A DNA stretch of 64,000 nt. Source: Streptomyces ficellus. Lineage in GTDB: Bacteria; Actinomycetota; Actinomycetes; Streptomycetales; Streptomycetaceae. Positions within the stretch are counted from its first letter, which is position 1, and every line of letters starts with the position of its first letter. The DNA is taken from contig NZ_CP034279.1 in NCBI RefSeq assembly GCF_009739905.1, forward strand, positions 6,820,001 through 6,884,000. Reading direction: 5' to 3'. The notes under the pieces are model-generated. The model was not told the origin of the DNA and ran no database searches. It worked only from the letters and a program-made list of their open reading frames with translations. The position numbers were made by a program, and so were the translations under genes. This document shows, piece after piece, positions 33,349-42,043 of the stretch.

Positions 33349-34527
33349 GTGCACCTCGAATACACGCCGGAGCAGCACCGGCTGCGCGCCGAACTGCGCG
33401 CCTACTTCGCCGAACTCGTACCGCAGGGCACCCACCCGGGAGACGCCGACCCGGCCGCCCGCAAGCGGTTCTACCGCACCACCGTCCGCCGCCTCGGCGC
33501 CGACGGCTGGCTCGGCGTGGGATGGCCGCGCGAATACGGCGGGCGGGGGCTGACCCCCATGGAACAGTTCATCTTCTTCGACGAGGCCGCCCAGGCCGGC
33601 GTACCGCTCCCGCTCATGGCGCTCAACACCGTCGGCCCCACGATCATGCGGTACGGCAGCGACGAGCAGAAGGCGTACTTCCTGCCCCGCATCCTCTCCG
33701 GCGAGATCGACGTCGCCATCGGCTACAGCGAGCCGGGCGCCGGCACCGACCTCGCCGCGCTCCGGACCAAAGCCGTCCGCGAGGGCGACGAGTACGTCAT
33801 CAACGGCCAGAAGATCTGGACCACCAACGGCGACACCGCCGACTGGGTGTGGCTCGCCGTCCGCACCGACCCCGACGCCCCGCCCCACAAGGGCATCACC
33901 ATCCTCCTCGTCCCCACCACCGACCCCGGCTACTCCTGCACCCTCATCAACACCCTCGCCGGTCACGACACCACCGCCGGCTACTACGAGAACGTCCGCG
34001 TCCCCGTCTCCCACCGCATCGGCGAGGAGAACCACGGCTGGCGGCTGATCACCAACCAGCTCAACCACGAACGCGTCACCCTCGCCGCCCACGGCACCAT
34101 GGCCGTCCGCGCCCTCCACGACGTACAACGCTGGGCCGCCGGCACGAAACTGGCCGACGGGCGGCGCGTCATCGACCTCGGCTGGGTCAGGACGCGCCTC
34201 GCGCGGACCCACACCCGGCTGGAGGCGCTGAAGCTGCTCAACTGGCGCATGGTCACCGCACTCCAGCACGGCACTCTCACCCCCCAGGACGCCTCCGCCG
34301 TCAAGGTGTACGGCTCCGAGGCACGCCGCGACGCGTACGCCTGGCTCATGGAGGTCGTCGGCTCGGCCGCCCCCCTCAAGGAGGGCTCGGCCGGCGCCGT
34401 CCTCCACGGCGACCTGGAACGCGGCTACCGCTCCGCCGTCATCTTCACCTTCGGCGGCGGCAACAACGAGATCCAGCGCGAGATCATCTCCTGGATCGGA
34501 CTGGGCATGCCCCGGGTACGGAGGTAG
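33349..34527 (+). CDS. Acyl-CoA dehydrogenase (FadE-like)
   Basis: A 392-residue flavoenzyme that introduces a double bond next to the acyl-CoA thioester. The N-terminal helical domain opens LEYTPEQHRLRAELRAYFAE. The middle strand domain carries GYSEPGAGTDLAALRTKA and INGQKIWTTNGDTADWVWLA, which contact FAD. The C-terminal domain ends FGGGNNEIQREIISWIGLGM. This long-linker form resembles the mycobacterial FadE partners used for bulky substrates such as sterols. The GTG start has GGAGGGG upstream and a KstR-like box in the promoter. It leads a four-gene unit, with ten bases before the MpaB gene. Confidence 0.9.
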   Translation: MHLEYTPEQHRLRAELRAYFAELVPQGTHPGDADPAARKRFYRTTVRRLGADGWLGVGWPREYGGRGLTPMEQFIFFDEAAQAGVPLPLMALNTVGPTIMRYGSDEQKAYFLPRILSGEIDVAIGYSEPGAGTDLAALRTKAVREGDEYVINGQKIWTTNGDTADWVWLAVRTDPDAPPHKGITILLVPTTDPGYSCTLINTLAGHDTTAGYYENVRVPVSHRIGEENHGWRLITNQLNHERVTLAAHGTMAVRALHDVQRWAAGTKLADGRRVIDLGWVRTRLARTHTRLEALKLLNWRMVTALQHGTLTPQDASAVKVYGSEARRDAYAWLMEVVGSAAPLKEGSAGAVLHGDLERGYRSAVIFTFGGGNNEIQREIISWIGLGMPRVRR

Positions 34528-34536
34528 CGTCGGACG

Positions 34537-35403
34537 ATGGCCACCCCCACGGGCGCGAGCGGCGCGGACCCGGGCCTCTTCGGGCCCGCCTCCGTCACCT
34601 GGCAGCTGCACGGCGACCCCATGATGTGGATCGCCGGCATCCGCGCGCTGTACCTCCAGGCACTGCACCCGGACGCCGTCCGCGGAGTCATGATCAACAG
34701 CAGCTTCCTCGACGACGCCTGGGGCCGGCTGATGCGCACCGCCGGATTCGTCGGCACCCGCACCTACGGCACCACCGACGCCGCCGAGAAGGCCGGCGCC
34801 CGCGTCCGCAGGATTCACCGGCTGCTCGGCGTCGACGACCCCGAGCTGCTGCTGTGGGTCCACTGCGCCGAGACCGACTCCTACCTGCACGTCCTGCGCC
34901 GCTCCGGCATCCCCCTCGACGACCGGCAGGCCGACCGCTACCTCACCGAACAGCGCGTCAGCGCCCGGCTCGTGGGCCTCGACCCCGACCGCGTACCCGG
35001 CACCACCACCGCGCTGGCCGCCTACTTCGACCGGATGCGACCCGCGCTGACGGTCGGCCCCGACGCCCGCACCGTGGACGCCTTCCTGCGCCGCCCGCCC
35101 GTCCCGCCACCACTCGTCCCCGCCCGCGCCCTGATCTGGCGCCAGGTGGCGGCCCTCGCCTACGACTCCCTCCCGCCGTACGCCCACACCCTGTACGGCA
35201 GGCCCGCGCCGAGCCCCGCCACCGTCACCCACAGGTTGCGGGTAACCGGCAACCTGCTTCGCTCCGTCCCCTCCCGTATCCGCTGGCAACTCCCGCCCCG
35301 GCACATCCTGGAAGCCGTGGCCAGACTGGGTCCCGACACACGCCCGGCCCCGTACACACTCCGCACACGGGCCGCCATACTGGACGGGCCGGGGAGGGCG
35401 TAA
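34537..35403 (+). CDS. Oxygenase MpaB family protein (DUF2236)
   Basis: A 288-residue protein of the MpaB/latex-clearing-protein superfamily, helical haem-binding oxygenases. Motifs: GDPMMWIAGIRALYLQALHP, GVMINSSFLDDAWGRLMRTA, RTYGTTDAAEKAG and WVHCAETDSYLHVL. The His in LHP and the YGT/WVHC regions form the likely haem pocket. The fungal MpaB cleaves a farnesyl chain; the bacterial members have mostly unknown substrates, and a lipid or isoprenoid is plausible. It is closely packed between the acyl-CoA dehydrogenase and kinase genes, implying a shared lipid-related role. Confidence 0.85.
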   Translation: MATPTGASGADPGLFGPASVTWQLHGDPMMWIAGIRALYLQALHPDAVRGVMINSSFLDDAWGRLMRTAGFVGTRTYGTTDAAEKAGARVRRIHRLLGVDDPELLLWVHCAETDSYLHVLRRSGIPLDDRQADRYLTEQRVSARLVGLDPDRVPGTTTALAAYFDRMRPALTVGPDARTVDAFLRRPPVPPPLVPARALIWRQVAALAYDSLPPYAHTLYGRPAPSPATVTHRLRVTGNLLRSVPSRIRWQLPPRHILEAVARLGPDTRPAPYTLRTRAAILDGPGRA

Positions 35404-35453
35404 CGGGGACGACGGGCAGACCGACGGGTACGCGACGGGGGCGATGGCACGCG

Positions 35454-37712
35454 ATGGGGGACACCAGGCTGCTCCAGGGCCGCTACCGGCTCGAGGAGCT
35501 GATCGGACGCGGCGGCATGGGCGAGGTGTGGCGCGCCACCGACGAGTCGCTCGGCCGCCGCGTGGCGGTCAAGTGCCTCAAACCGCTGGGACCGCAAGCG
35601 GACCGCACCTTCGTCACCGTGCTGCGCGAACGGTTCCGCCGCGAGGCGCGCGTCGCGGCCGCGCTCCAGCACCGGGGCATCACCGTCGTCCATGACTTCG
35701 GCGAGTCCGACGGCCTGCTCTACCTGGTCATGGAACTCCTCGAAGGCCGCAACCTCAGCCAGCTCCTGGAGGACAACAAGCAGCACCCGCTGCCCGTCCA
35801 CGACGTCGTCGACATCGCCGAACAGGTCGCCGACGCCCTCGCCCACACCCACCGGCAGGGCATCGTGCACCGGGACCTCAAACCCGCCAACATCATGCGG
35901 CTCGGCGACGGCACGGTGAAGATCTGCGACTTCGGCATCGCCCGCCTCGGCGCCGACATCGGCTTCACCGCCCGCCTCACCGGCACCGGCGTCGCCATGG
36001 GCACCCCGCACTACATGTCACCCGAGCAGATCAGCGGCGGGCACGTCGACCACCGCAGCGACCTGTACTCGCTGGGCTGCGTCCTGTACGAGATCGCCAC
36101 CGGCGCACCGCCCTTCGACCTCGACGACGCCTGGGCCGTCCTCGTGGGCCACCGCGACACCCCGCCCCAACCGCTGCGCAGCCACCGGGCGGACGTACCC
36201 GAGTCCTTCGAGCGGGCCGTCCTCGACCTGCTCGCCAAGACCCCCGACCAACGCCCCGCCGACGCCACCGACCTCCTCCGCCGCATCACCGGCGCCGCCC
36301 GCCGCCCGAGCGCCGCCACACTGCTCCACGCGTCCCGCGCGCCCGCCCCGGCGCACCCCCACCTGCCCTGGTGGACCCGTGGCATGACCACCGGCCACAA
36401 GGCCGTCGGCACCGCGCCGCCGCTCACCGCCCCGCCCGACCCCTCGGCCGGCCTCACCGGCGAGTGGACCACCTCCCGCCCGCGCGGCACGGCCCTTCCG
36501 CCCCCGCACACCCCGCCGCAGCGCCCCGCCCCCCGGCCCGGGGTCCTCGCCCACCTCGCCGGCCGGCACGGCGCCGGCCTCAGCCTCGGCAGGCTCGGCC
36601 GCTGGGAGGAGGCCGGCGAGGTGCACCGCGCGGTCGCCGCCGAGCGGGAACACGCCCTCGGCCCCGACCACCCCGACACGCTCACCAGCCGCTACGAGGT
36701 CGGCGTCGCGCTCAACCGCACGGGCCGCGACGCCGACGCCCTGCGCGAGTTCGGCCGCGTCACCGAGGGCCGGGCCCGGGTCCTCGGCCCCGACCACCCC
36801 GACACCCTCACCGCCCGCCAGGAGATGGCGTACGTCCTCGGCCGGCTCGGCCGCCACGTCGAAGCCCACCAGGTGTACACCTCCGTCCTCGACGCCCGCA
36901 CCCGCACCGTGGGCGCCGACCACCCCGACACGCTGCGCTGCCGCCACAACCTGGCGTTCACCCTCGGCCGGCTCGGGCGGCTGGAGGAGTCCTGCCGCAC
37001 CGCGCAGGACGTGGCCGCCGCCCGCGCCCGCCTGCTGGGACCGGAGCACCCCGACACCCTGGTCACCCGGTACGAAGTGGCGTACACCCTCGGCCAGCTG
37101 GGCCGCTGGACCGACGCGCTGCACACCTACCGCGAGGTCGCCGAGGCCCGCGCCCGCGCGCTGGGCGCCGGCCACCCCGACACCCTCGCCGCCCGCTACG
37201 AGGTGGGGACAAGCCTCGGCAGGCTCGGCCGCAGCCACGAGGCGCTGGAGCTGTACCGCGACCTCGTCGGCGCCCGCACCCGGGCGCACGGCCCCGACCA
37301 CCCCGAGACGCTGCGCGCCCGGCACGGCCTGGGCGTCAACCTCGGCCGGCTCGGCCGCTGGCAGGAGGCGCTCGCCGAAGCCCGGGACGTGTGCGCGATC
37401 CGCGAACGCGTGCTGGGCCCCGACCATCCCGACACGCTGGTCAGCCGCCGCGAGGTCGCCGTCGGGCTCGGCTGGCTCGGCCGCTGGGCGGAGGCCCTCT
37501 CCTCGTACCGGCGGGTCGCCGAGGCACGCGACCGGGTGCTGGGCACCACCCACCCCGACGCCCTCACCAGCCGCAACGACGAGGCGCACTGCCTCCAGCA
37601 ACTGGGCCGGCAGGCCGAGGCCGTCGACCTGTACCGCCGGGTCGCCGAACTGCGCCGCCTGGGCAGCGGCCCCTGGAAGACCGAAGCCGGCGCGTGCTAC
37701 GAAGGGGCATGA
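35454..37712 (+). CDS. Serine/threonine protein kinase with eight TPR-like repeats
   Basis: A 752-residue protein. Residues 8-270 form a complete Hanks-type kinase: LIGRGGMGEVWRATDESLG, the Lys in VAVKCLK (Lys40), VHRDLKPANIM (catalytic Asp141), ICDFGIARLG and GTPHYMSPEQI. A Pro-rich linker follows (about 280-360). Then come about eight repeats of 42 residues with the consensus LGPDHPDTL...RxEVAxxLGRLGRW, of the kinesin-light-chain/NPHP3 TPR type. There is no membrane segment, so it is cytosolic, unlike PknB-type sensors. Its stop overlaps the next gene (ATGA). The TPR part probably recruits substrates. Confidence 0.92.
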   Translation: MGDTRLLQGRYRLEELIGRGGMGEVWRATDESLGRRVAVKCLKPLGPQADRTFVTVLRERFRREARVAAALQHRGITVVHDFGESDGLLYLVMELLEGRNLSQLLEDNKQHPLPVHDVVDIAEQVADALAHTHRQGIVHRDLKPANIMRLGDGTVKICDFGIARLGADIGFTARLTGTGVAMGTPHYMSPEQISGGHVDHRSDLYSLGCVLYEIATGAPPFDLDDAWAVLVGHRDTPPQPLRSHRADVPESFERAVLDLLAKTPDQRPADATDLLRRITGAARRPSAATLLHASRAPAPAHPHLPWWTRGMTTGHKAVGTAPPLTAPPDPSAGLTGEWTTSRPRGTALPPPHTPPQRPAPRPGVLAHLAGRHGAGLSLGRLGRWEEAGEVHRAVAAEREHALGPDHPDTLTSRYEVGVALNRTGRDADALREFGRVTEGRARVLGPDHPDTLTARQEMAYVLGRLGRHVEAHQVYTSVLDARTRTVGADHPDTLRCRHNLAFTLGRLGRLEESCRTAQDVAAARARLLGPEHPDTLVTRYEVAYTLGQLGRWTDALHTYREVAEARARALGAGHPDTLAARYEVGTSLGRLGRSHEALELYRDLVGARTRAHGPDHPETLRARHGLGVNLGRLGRWQEALAEARDVCAIRERVLGPDHPDTLVSRREVAVGLGWLGRWAEALSSYRRVAEARDRVLGTTHPDALTSRNDEAHCLQQLGRQAEAVDLYRRVAELRRLGSGPWKTEAGACYEGA

Positions 37713-39271
37713 CCGTACAGCGCGCGTACGACGCCGTCATCGTCGGCGGCGGCCACAACGGACTGGTCGCCGCCGCCTACCTCGCCCGCGCCGGGCGCTC
37801 CGTCCTCGTCCTGGAGCGCCTGCCCGGCACCGGCGGGGCCGCCGTCTCCACCACGCCCTTCGCCGGCGTCGACGCCCGGCTCTCGCGCTACTCCTACCTG
37901 GTGTCCCTGCTGCCGCCGAAGATCGTGGCCGATCTGGGCCTGCGGTTCGCCGTCGCCCGGCGCACGGTCTCCTCGTACACCCCGGTCGAGCGCGGGGGCC
38001 GGGCCGGGGGGCTGCTGGTGGGCGGCGAGGGTACCCGGGAGTCGTTCGCCGCGCTCACCGGCTCCGACGCCGAGTACCAGGCGTGGCGGCGGTTCTACGC
38101 GAAGACCGGGCGCGTCGCCCAACGGGTCTTCCCCACCCTCACCGAACCACTGCCCAGCCGCGAGGCGCTGCGCGTCCGCGTCGACGACGACGAGGCGTGG
38201 CGGATGCTCTTCGAGGAGCCCGTCGGCGTCGCGATCGAGCGGACCTTCCAGGACGACCTCGTCCGCGGGGTCGTCCTCACCGACGCGCTGATCGGCACCT
38301 TCGCCGACGCCCACGACGTGTCCCTCGCCCAGAACCGCTGCTTCCTCTACCACGTGATCGGCGGCGGGACGGGGGAGTGGAACGTGCCCGTCGGCGGCAT
38401 GGGCGCCCTGACCGGCGCCCTCGCGGACGCGGCGCGCGCGGCGGGCGCCGAGATCCGCACCGGCCACGAGGCGGTCCGGATCACCACGGACGGCCAGGAG
38501 GCCGAGGTCGCCTACCGCACCGACGCGGGCGACGGCACTGTCGCGGGTGAAGGCACCGTCGCCGCCCGGCACGTCCTCGTCGGCGCCTCGCCGCACGCGC
38601 TGGCCGCGCTGCTGGACGCGCCCGCCCCGCCGCCCGCCGAGGGCGCCCAGCTGAAGGTCAACATGCTGCTGAAGCGGCTGCCCCGGCTGCGGGACCGCTC
38701 CGTCGACCCGCGGGACGCGTTCGCCGGAACGTTCCACATCGCCGAGGGGTACGGCCAGTTGGCGACCGCGTACCGGGAGGCGGCGGCCGGCCGGCTGCCG
38801 GGCGCCCCGCCCTCCGAGATCTACTGCCACTCGCTGAGCGACCCGTCGATCCTCGGCCCCGACCTCGCCGCCCGGGGCTACCAGACCCTGACGCTCTTCG
38901 GCCTGCACACCCCGGCGCGCCTGTTCACCGCCGACAACGACGCCACCCGCGCCGCGCTCCTCAAGGCCACCCTCGCCGAACTCGACGCCCACCTGGACGA
39001 GCCGCTCGCGGACTGCCTCGCCACCGACGCCGAGGGCCGCCCCTGTATCGAGGCGAAGACGCCGCTCGACCTGGAGCGGGACCTGCGGCTGCCGGGCGGC
39101 CACATCTTCCACGGCGACCTCGCCTGGCCGTACGCCGCCGACGGCACCGGCCGCTGGGGCGTGGAGACCGCGCACGCCAACGTGCTGCTGTGCGGCGCCG
39201 GCGCGGCCCGGGGCGGCGGGGTCAGCGGCATCCCGGGCCACAACGCCGCCATGGCGGTCCTGGGCGGCTGA
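37709..39271 (+). CDS. FAD-dependent oxidoreductase of the phytoene-desaturase/PYROXD2 family
   Basis: A 520-residue flavoprotein. The N-terminal Rossmann motif is DAVIVGGGHNGLVAAAYLAR followed by VLVLERLPGTGGAAVS. The C-terminal FAD signature is ANVLLCGAGAARGGGVSGIP. In the middle are YHVIGGGTGEWNVPVGGMG and GQLATAYREAAAG. The length and the GGGTGEWNVPVGGMGAL stretch match the PYROXD2-like branch rather than carotenoid desaturases; no other carotenoid gene is present. It probably oxidises a lipid or isoprenoid. It overlaps the kinase gene by four bases and closes the unit that starts with the acyl-CoA dehydrogenase. Confidence 0.88.
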   Translation: MTVQRAYDAVIVGGGHNGLVAAAYLARAGRSVLVLERLPGTGGAAVSTTPFAGVDARLSRYSYLVSLLPPKIVADLGLRFAVARRTVSSYTPVERGGRAGGLLVGGEGTRESFAALTGSDAEYQAWRRFYAKTGRVAQRVFPTLTEPLPSREALRVRVDDDEAWRMLFEEPVGVAIERTFQDDLVRGVVLTDALIGTFADAHDVSLAQNRCFLYHVIGGGTGEWNVPVGGMGALTGALADAARAAGAEIRTGHEAVRITTDGQEAEVAYRTDAGDGTVAGEGTVAARHVLVGASPHALAALLDAPAPPPAEGAQLKVNMLLKRLPRLRDRSVDPRDAFAGTFHIAEGYGQLATAYREAAAGRLPGAPPSEIYCHSLSDPSILGPDLAARGYQTLTLFGLHTPARLFTADNDATRAALLKATLAELDAHLDEPLADCLATDAEGRPCIEAKTPLDLERDLRLPGGHIFHGDLAWPYAADGTGRWGVETAHANVLLCGAGAARGGGVSGIPGHNAAMAVLGG

Positions 39272-39369
39272 GGCGGGCCGGGGGCCGGGCGGCCGGGGGT
39301 CACGAGCCGGGCCCGACAACGCCGGATGGGCGCCACCGGGGCGCCCATCCGATGTGCCGTCCGGGAAGG

Positions 39370-39546
39370 TCAGTCGATTTCCCAGCAGGTGCCGTCGATG
39401 TGCGCGACCTTGACGTCACCGGCCTTCACCTTGCCGCCGGAACCCCAGCAGCCTTCGACATCCGAGGAGTGGGCGGCGGCGGGGGCGGCGGCCATGAAGC
39501 CGACCGCCAGCAGACCGGCCAGAACGAGCGAGATGCGCCGAAGCAT
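39370..39546 (-). CDS. Small secreted two-cysteine protein
   Basis: A 58-residue precursor. A classic Sec signal peptide (LRRISLVLAGLLAVGFMAA) ends with a PAAA-type cleavage site near residue 25. The mature part is only about 33 residues, Gly/Val/Asp-rich with two Cys and two Trp-adjacent turns (EGCWGSGGK and DGTCWEID), which probably form one disulfide. It resembles no chaplin, rodlin or lantibiotic that I can recognise. GAAGGAG at ideal spacing before the ATG supports a real gene. It is monocistronic, with the terminator hairpin of the upstream gene at 39669-39707. Confidence 0.78.
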   Translation of the reverse strand: MLRRISLVLAGLLAVGFMAAAPAAAHSSDVEGCWGSGGKVKAGDVKVAHIDGTCWEID

Positions 39547-39668
39547 GAGTTTCTCCTTCGAGTTGGGGACTCGACTCGACTGTTCATCAGCCGCCGCCCA
39601 ACCGCACGCCGAGTCGCGCGGGCGGGTGGTGCCGCCCGCGCCATCCGGGTGCACCCCGGACATGCCGC

Positions 39669-39707
39669 GTCCCCGCGGGGCCGTGACGGGCACGGCCCCG
39701 CGGGGAC
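39669..39707. terminator. 17-bp stem terminator
   Basis: Positions 39669-39685 and 39691-39707 form a perfect 17-bp stem with a five-base loop (ACGGG). On the minus strand it follows the stop of the MT0933-like antitoxin gene. Confidence 0.8.
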
Positions 39708-39763
39708 GACGGACGAACGTACTGCGGTGGATCGGGTCAGCGAATCACGACCGGGTCAGCGGG

Positions 39764-39961
39764 TCACGGCCGGGGCGGCGGCGGGTCCTGGGGGCGGTCG
39801 CCGCCGAGCTGCTCCCGCATCTTCTCCTGCGCGGTGTCGACCTGGCCGCTGTACTTGCCCTGGGTCTTGTCGTCGACGAAGTCACCGCCCCTGTCGACTC
39901 CCTTGCCGGCCTGCTCCTCGTGGCCCTTGAGCATCTGCTTGAGCTTGTCCATCACGGACAT
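39764..39961 (-). CDS. MT0933-like antitoxin family protein
   Basis: A 65-residue highly charged helical protein. MSVMDKLKQMLKGHEEQAG, then GVDRGGDFVDDKTQGKYSGQ and VDTAQEKMREQL match the MT0933 antitoxin family (Rv0909-like), with a Pro-rich tail. No toxin gene of the usual SRPBCC type lies next to it, so the toxin-antitoxin role may not apply; similar solo copies are common in Streptomyces and may be stress proteins. GGAGGA precedes the ATG. It ends at a strong hairpin. Confidence 0.85.
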   Translation of the reverse strand: MSVMDKLKQMLKGHEEQAGKGVDRGGDFVDDKTQGKYSGQVDTAQEKMREQLGGDRPQDPPPPRP

Positions 39962-40067
39962 AGGGTCATCCTCCTCGCCGAGTCTCCCCCGCCCCCAGTT
40001 TCGCCCGCCCTCGCGGAACCCGCATCCGCGGCGTGCGGCCCGGGCGGGGCGGGGCCCCCGCGGCCCC

Positions 40068-41858
40068 TCAGTCCACCGAGGCGGCCCACCCCCGCGCCTC
40101 GATACGGGACCCGTCGGCGGGCCGTGCCTCGTCGAACAGGGTCCGCGAGCCGTCCTGCACCCGGATGCCGTCCACGTACGCCCCGCGCCCGACGTACAGC
40201 CGGTCCGTGGCGTACCGCCAGCGCAGCCGGACCGGCACGCCTCGCCAGGCCGCCAGGTCCGCCTCCAGCCGGTGCCAGGCCCGGCCCGACCAGCCGCCGG
40301 CCGACCCGGCCGGGTGCGGGCGTGGCTGCTGACCGCGACGCACGGTCACGAACGGTACCGGCCGCCACGTCGCGCCCCCGTCGCCGGACGCCTCCAGGAA
40401 CAGCCCGTCGGTGCCCGGCTCGATGTCCCACCAGAGCGCGCAGCGCAGCCGGGGGCGCGGTGACGCGGGGGTGAGCTCCGGCAGGGTGAGCGTCGCCGAG
40501 GTGTCCGCCGCCATGCCCGCGTACCAGGCGGCGCGGCCACGCTCCGGGCGTACGGGAACGGCGCGCGCCAGGTGGTTGGCGGCGGCCACGCGGGGCGCGG
40601 AGCCCGAACGCCACTGCCGTACCGGATGGACCGAGTTGCCGAGGACCACCAGGAAGGAGTCGGTGGTGGGGTCGATGACCAGGCTGGTGCCGGTGAAACC
40701 GGTGTGGCCCGCGGTGTACGGCGTGGCCATGGCACCCATGTACCAGTGCTGGTAGAGCTCGAAGCCGAGACCGTGCTCGTCGCCGGGGAAGGCGGTGTTG
40801 AAGTCGGTGAACATCAGCTCCACCGACTTCGGGGTGAGGATGCGGGCGCGTCCGTACACGCCGCCGTTCAGCAGGGTGCGGGCGAGGACGGCCAGGTCCC
40901 AGGCACAGGAGAAGACACCGGCGTGGCCCGCGACGCCGCCGAAGCCGTACGCGTTCTCGTCGTGGACCTCGCCCCACACCATGCCGCGCTCCAGACCCGA
41001 CCAGGGGGCGCGGGCGTCCTCGGTGGCGGCGATCTTCGGTCGCCAGGAGGCGGGCGGGTTGAACCGTGTGCGGTGCATCCCGAGCGGAGCGGTGATCTCG
41101 TTGCGGAGCAGGGCGTCCAGTGAGTGGCCCGAGATCTCCTCCAGGATCAGCTGCAGCGAGATCAGGTTGAGGTCGGAGTAGAGGTAGCGGCTGCCCGGCG
41201 GGTGCGCCGGGCTCTCCCGCCACAGCAGGCGCAGCTTCCCCTCCCGTGTCGGCTCCCCGTAGAGCGGGATCCACGCCCGGAAACCGGAGGTGTGGGTGAG
41301 CAACTGCCGCACGGTGACGTCCTGCTTACCGCCGCCCCCGAACTCCGGCAGGTACGCCGTGACCCGCTCCTCGAGCTCCAGCGCCCCGCGCTCGATCTGC
41401 TGCACGGCCAGGATGGAGGTGAACAGCTTGGAGACCGAGGCGAGGTCGAACACCGTGTCGTCGGCCATCGGGATCCGCCGCTCGGGCGGGAGCTCCACGC
41501 CCGTGTCGGTCTTCTCGTCGTACGCCGCGTAGCGCACCGCGTGCCCGATCGCCCGGTGCAGGGCCACCGTCGCGCCGCGGCCCGCCAGCAGCACCGCCCC
41601 GGCGTACCACGGGTGCTTGGGGGAGGGCTCCAGGAACCGTTCGGCGTCGTCGACCAGCCGGTCGAGGTGCTCGGGCAGCAGGCCGGCCCGTTCGGCGGAA
41701 CCGAGCCGGAGCGTCGGCCGGCCACCGCCACCGCCCGCCGGGCCGCGCTCGGCGGCGGCCGCGGCCCACGGAATCGAACCGATCACCAGCGCACCTCCCA
41801 GGGCCAGCACCCCGCCGCCGAACCGGCGACGGCCCACCCCCTCCGTCGTCCCCACCAC
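40068..41858 (-). CDS. Secreted serine hydrolase (class C beta-lactamase fold)
   Basis: A 596-residue protein. A Tat-like signal (GRRRFGGGVLALGGALVIGS, ending WAAAAAERG) directs export. The beta-lactamase/esterase domain (about 85-430) has the nucleophile motif DLASVSKLFTS (S-x-x-K), YSDLNLISLQL in the place of the Y-x-N motif, and AGHTGFTGTSLVIDP (H-T-G) as the third motif. The C-terminal 150 residues form a separate beta-rich domain (LFLEASGDGGATWRPVPF; LRWRYATDRLYVGRGAYVDG), probably a carbohydrate-binding-like jelly roll. It is more likely a peptidase or esterase acting on cell wall than an antibiotic-resistance enzyme. Two adjacent GTG codons could both start; GGGAGGG is upstream. Confidence 0.85.
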   Translation of the reverse strand: MVGTTEGVGRRRFGGGVLALGGALVIGSIPWAAAAAERGPAGGGGGRPTLRLGSAERAGLLPEHLDRLVDDAERFLEPSPKHPWYAGAVLLAGRGATVALHRAIGHAVRYAAYDEKTDTGVELPPERRIPMADDTVFDLASVSKLFTSILAVQQIERGALELEERVTAYLPEFGGGGKQDVTVRQLLTHTSGFRAWIPLYGEPTREGKLRLLWRESPAHPPGSRYLYSDLNLISLQLILEEISGHSLDALLRNEITAPLGMHRTRFNPPASWRPKIAATEDARAPWSGLERGMVWGEVHDENAYGFGGVAGHAGVFSCAWDLAVLARTLLNGGVYGRARILTPKSVELMFTDFNTAFPGDEHGLGFELYQHWYMGAMATPYTAGHTGFTGTSLVIDPTTDSFLVVLGNSVHPVRQWRSGSAPRVAAANHLARAVPVRPERGRAAWYAGMAADTSATLTLPELTPASPRPRLRCALWWDIEPGTDGLFLEASGDGGATWRPVPFVTVRRGQQPRPHPAGSAGGWSGRAWHRLEADLAAWRGVPVRLRWRYATDRLYVGRGAYVDGIRVQDGSRTLFDEARPADGSRIEARGWAASVD

Positions 41859-41981
41859 GCTCTCCCTCCCCGCGACACCGCCGGGCGCCCGAAGCGTTCT
41901 GAAAGAATCCTTCGTCCCCGTCGCATCAGGTGAAACTTTCTTACCACCCCTCCGTCCCGTCAAGAACCGGCCCTCCGCGAG

Positions 41982-42002
41982 AATCTGACGCTGTATCAGA
42001 AA
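41982..42002. promoter_or_regulatory. CTGAC-type palindrome, copy A
   Basis: AATCTGAC-N6-TCAGAAA lies 42 bases upstream of the nitronate monooxygenase start. A near-identical element, AATCTGAC-N6-TCAGGAA, lies at 58788-58808 in the promoter region of the sterol-type ligase and hydratase genes. It is probably an operator for one shared regulator. Confidence 0.55.
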
Positions 42003-42043
42003 GTCTCTTCCCTCGGCCGTCCCGCTGCGGCATCCTGCCGCCC

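Noticed and set aside
37709..39271. Carotenoid biosynthesis crtI
   Set aside because: Motifs fit the PYROXD2-like branch and no phytoene synthase or other carotenoid gene is nearby.
39764..39961. Complete toxin-antitoxin pair
   Set aside because: Only the MT0933-like protein is present; neighbouring genes are a secreted peptide and a serine hydrolase, not a toxin.
41982..42002. Rho-independent terminator
   Set aside because: Arms are short with low stem stability, and the same element recurs in another promoter region, so an operator is the better reading.
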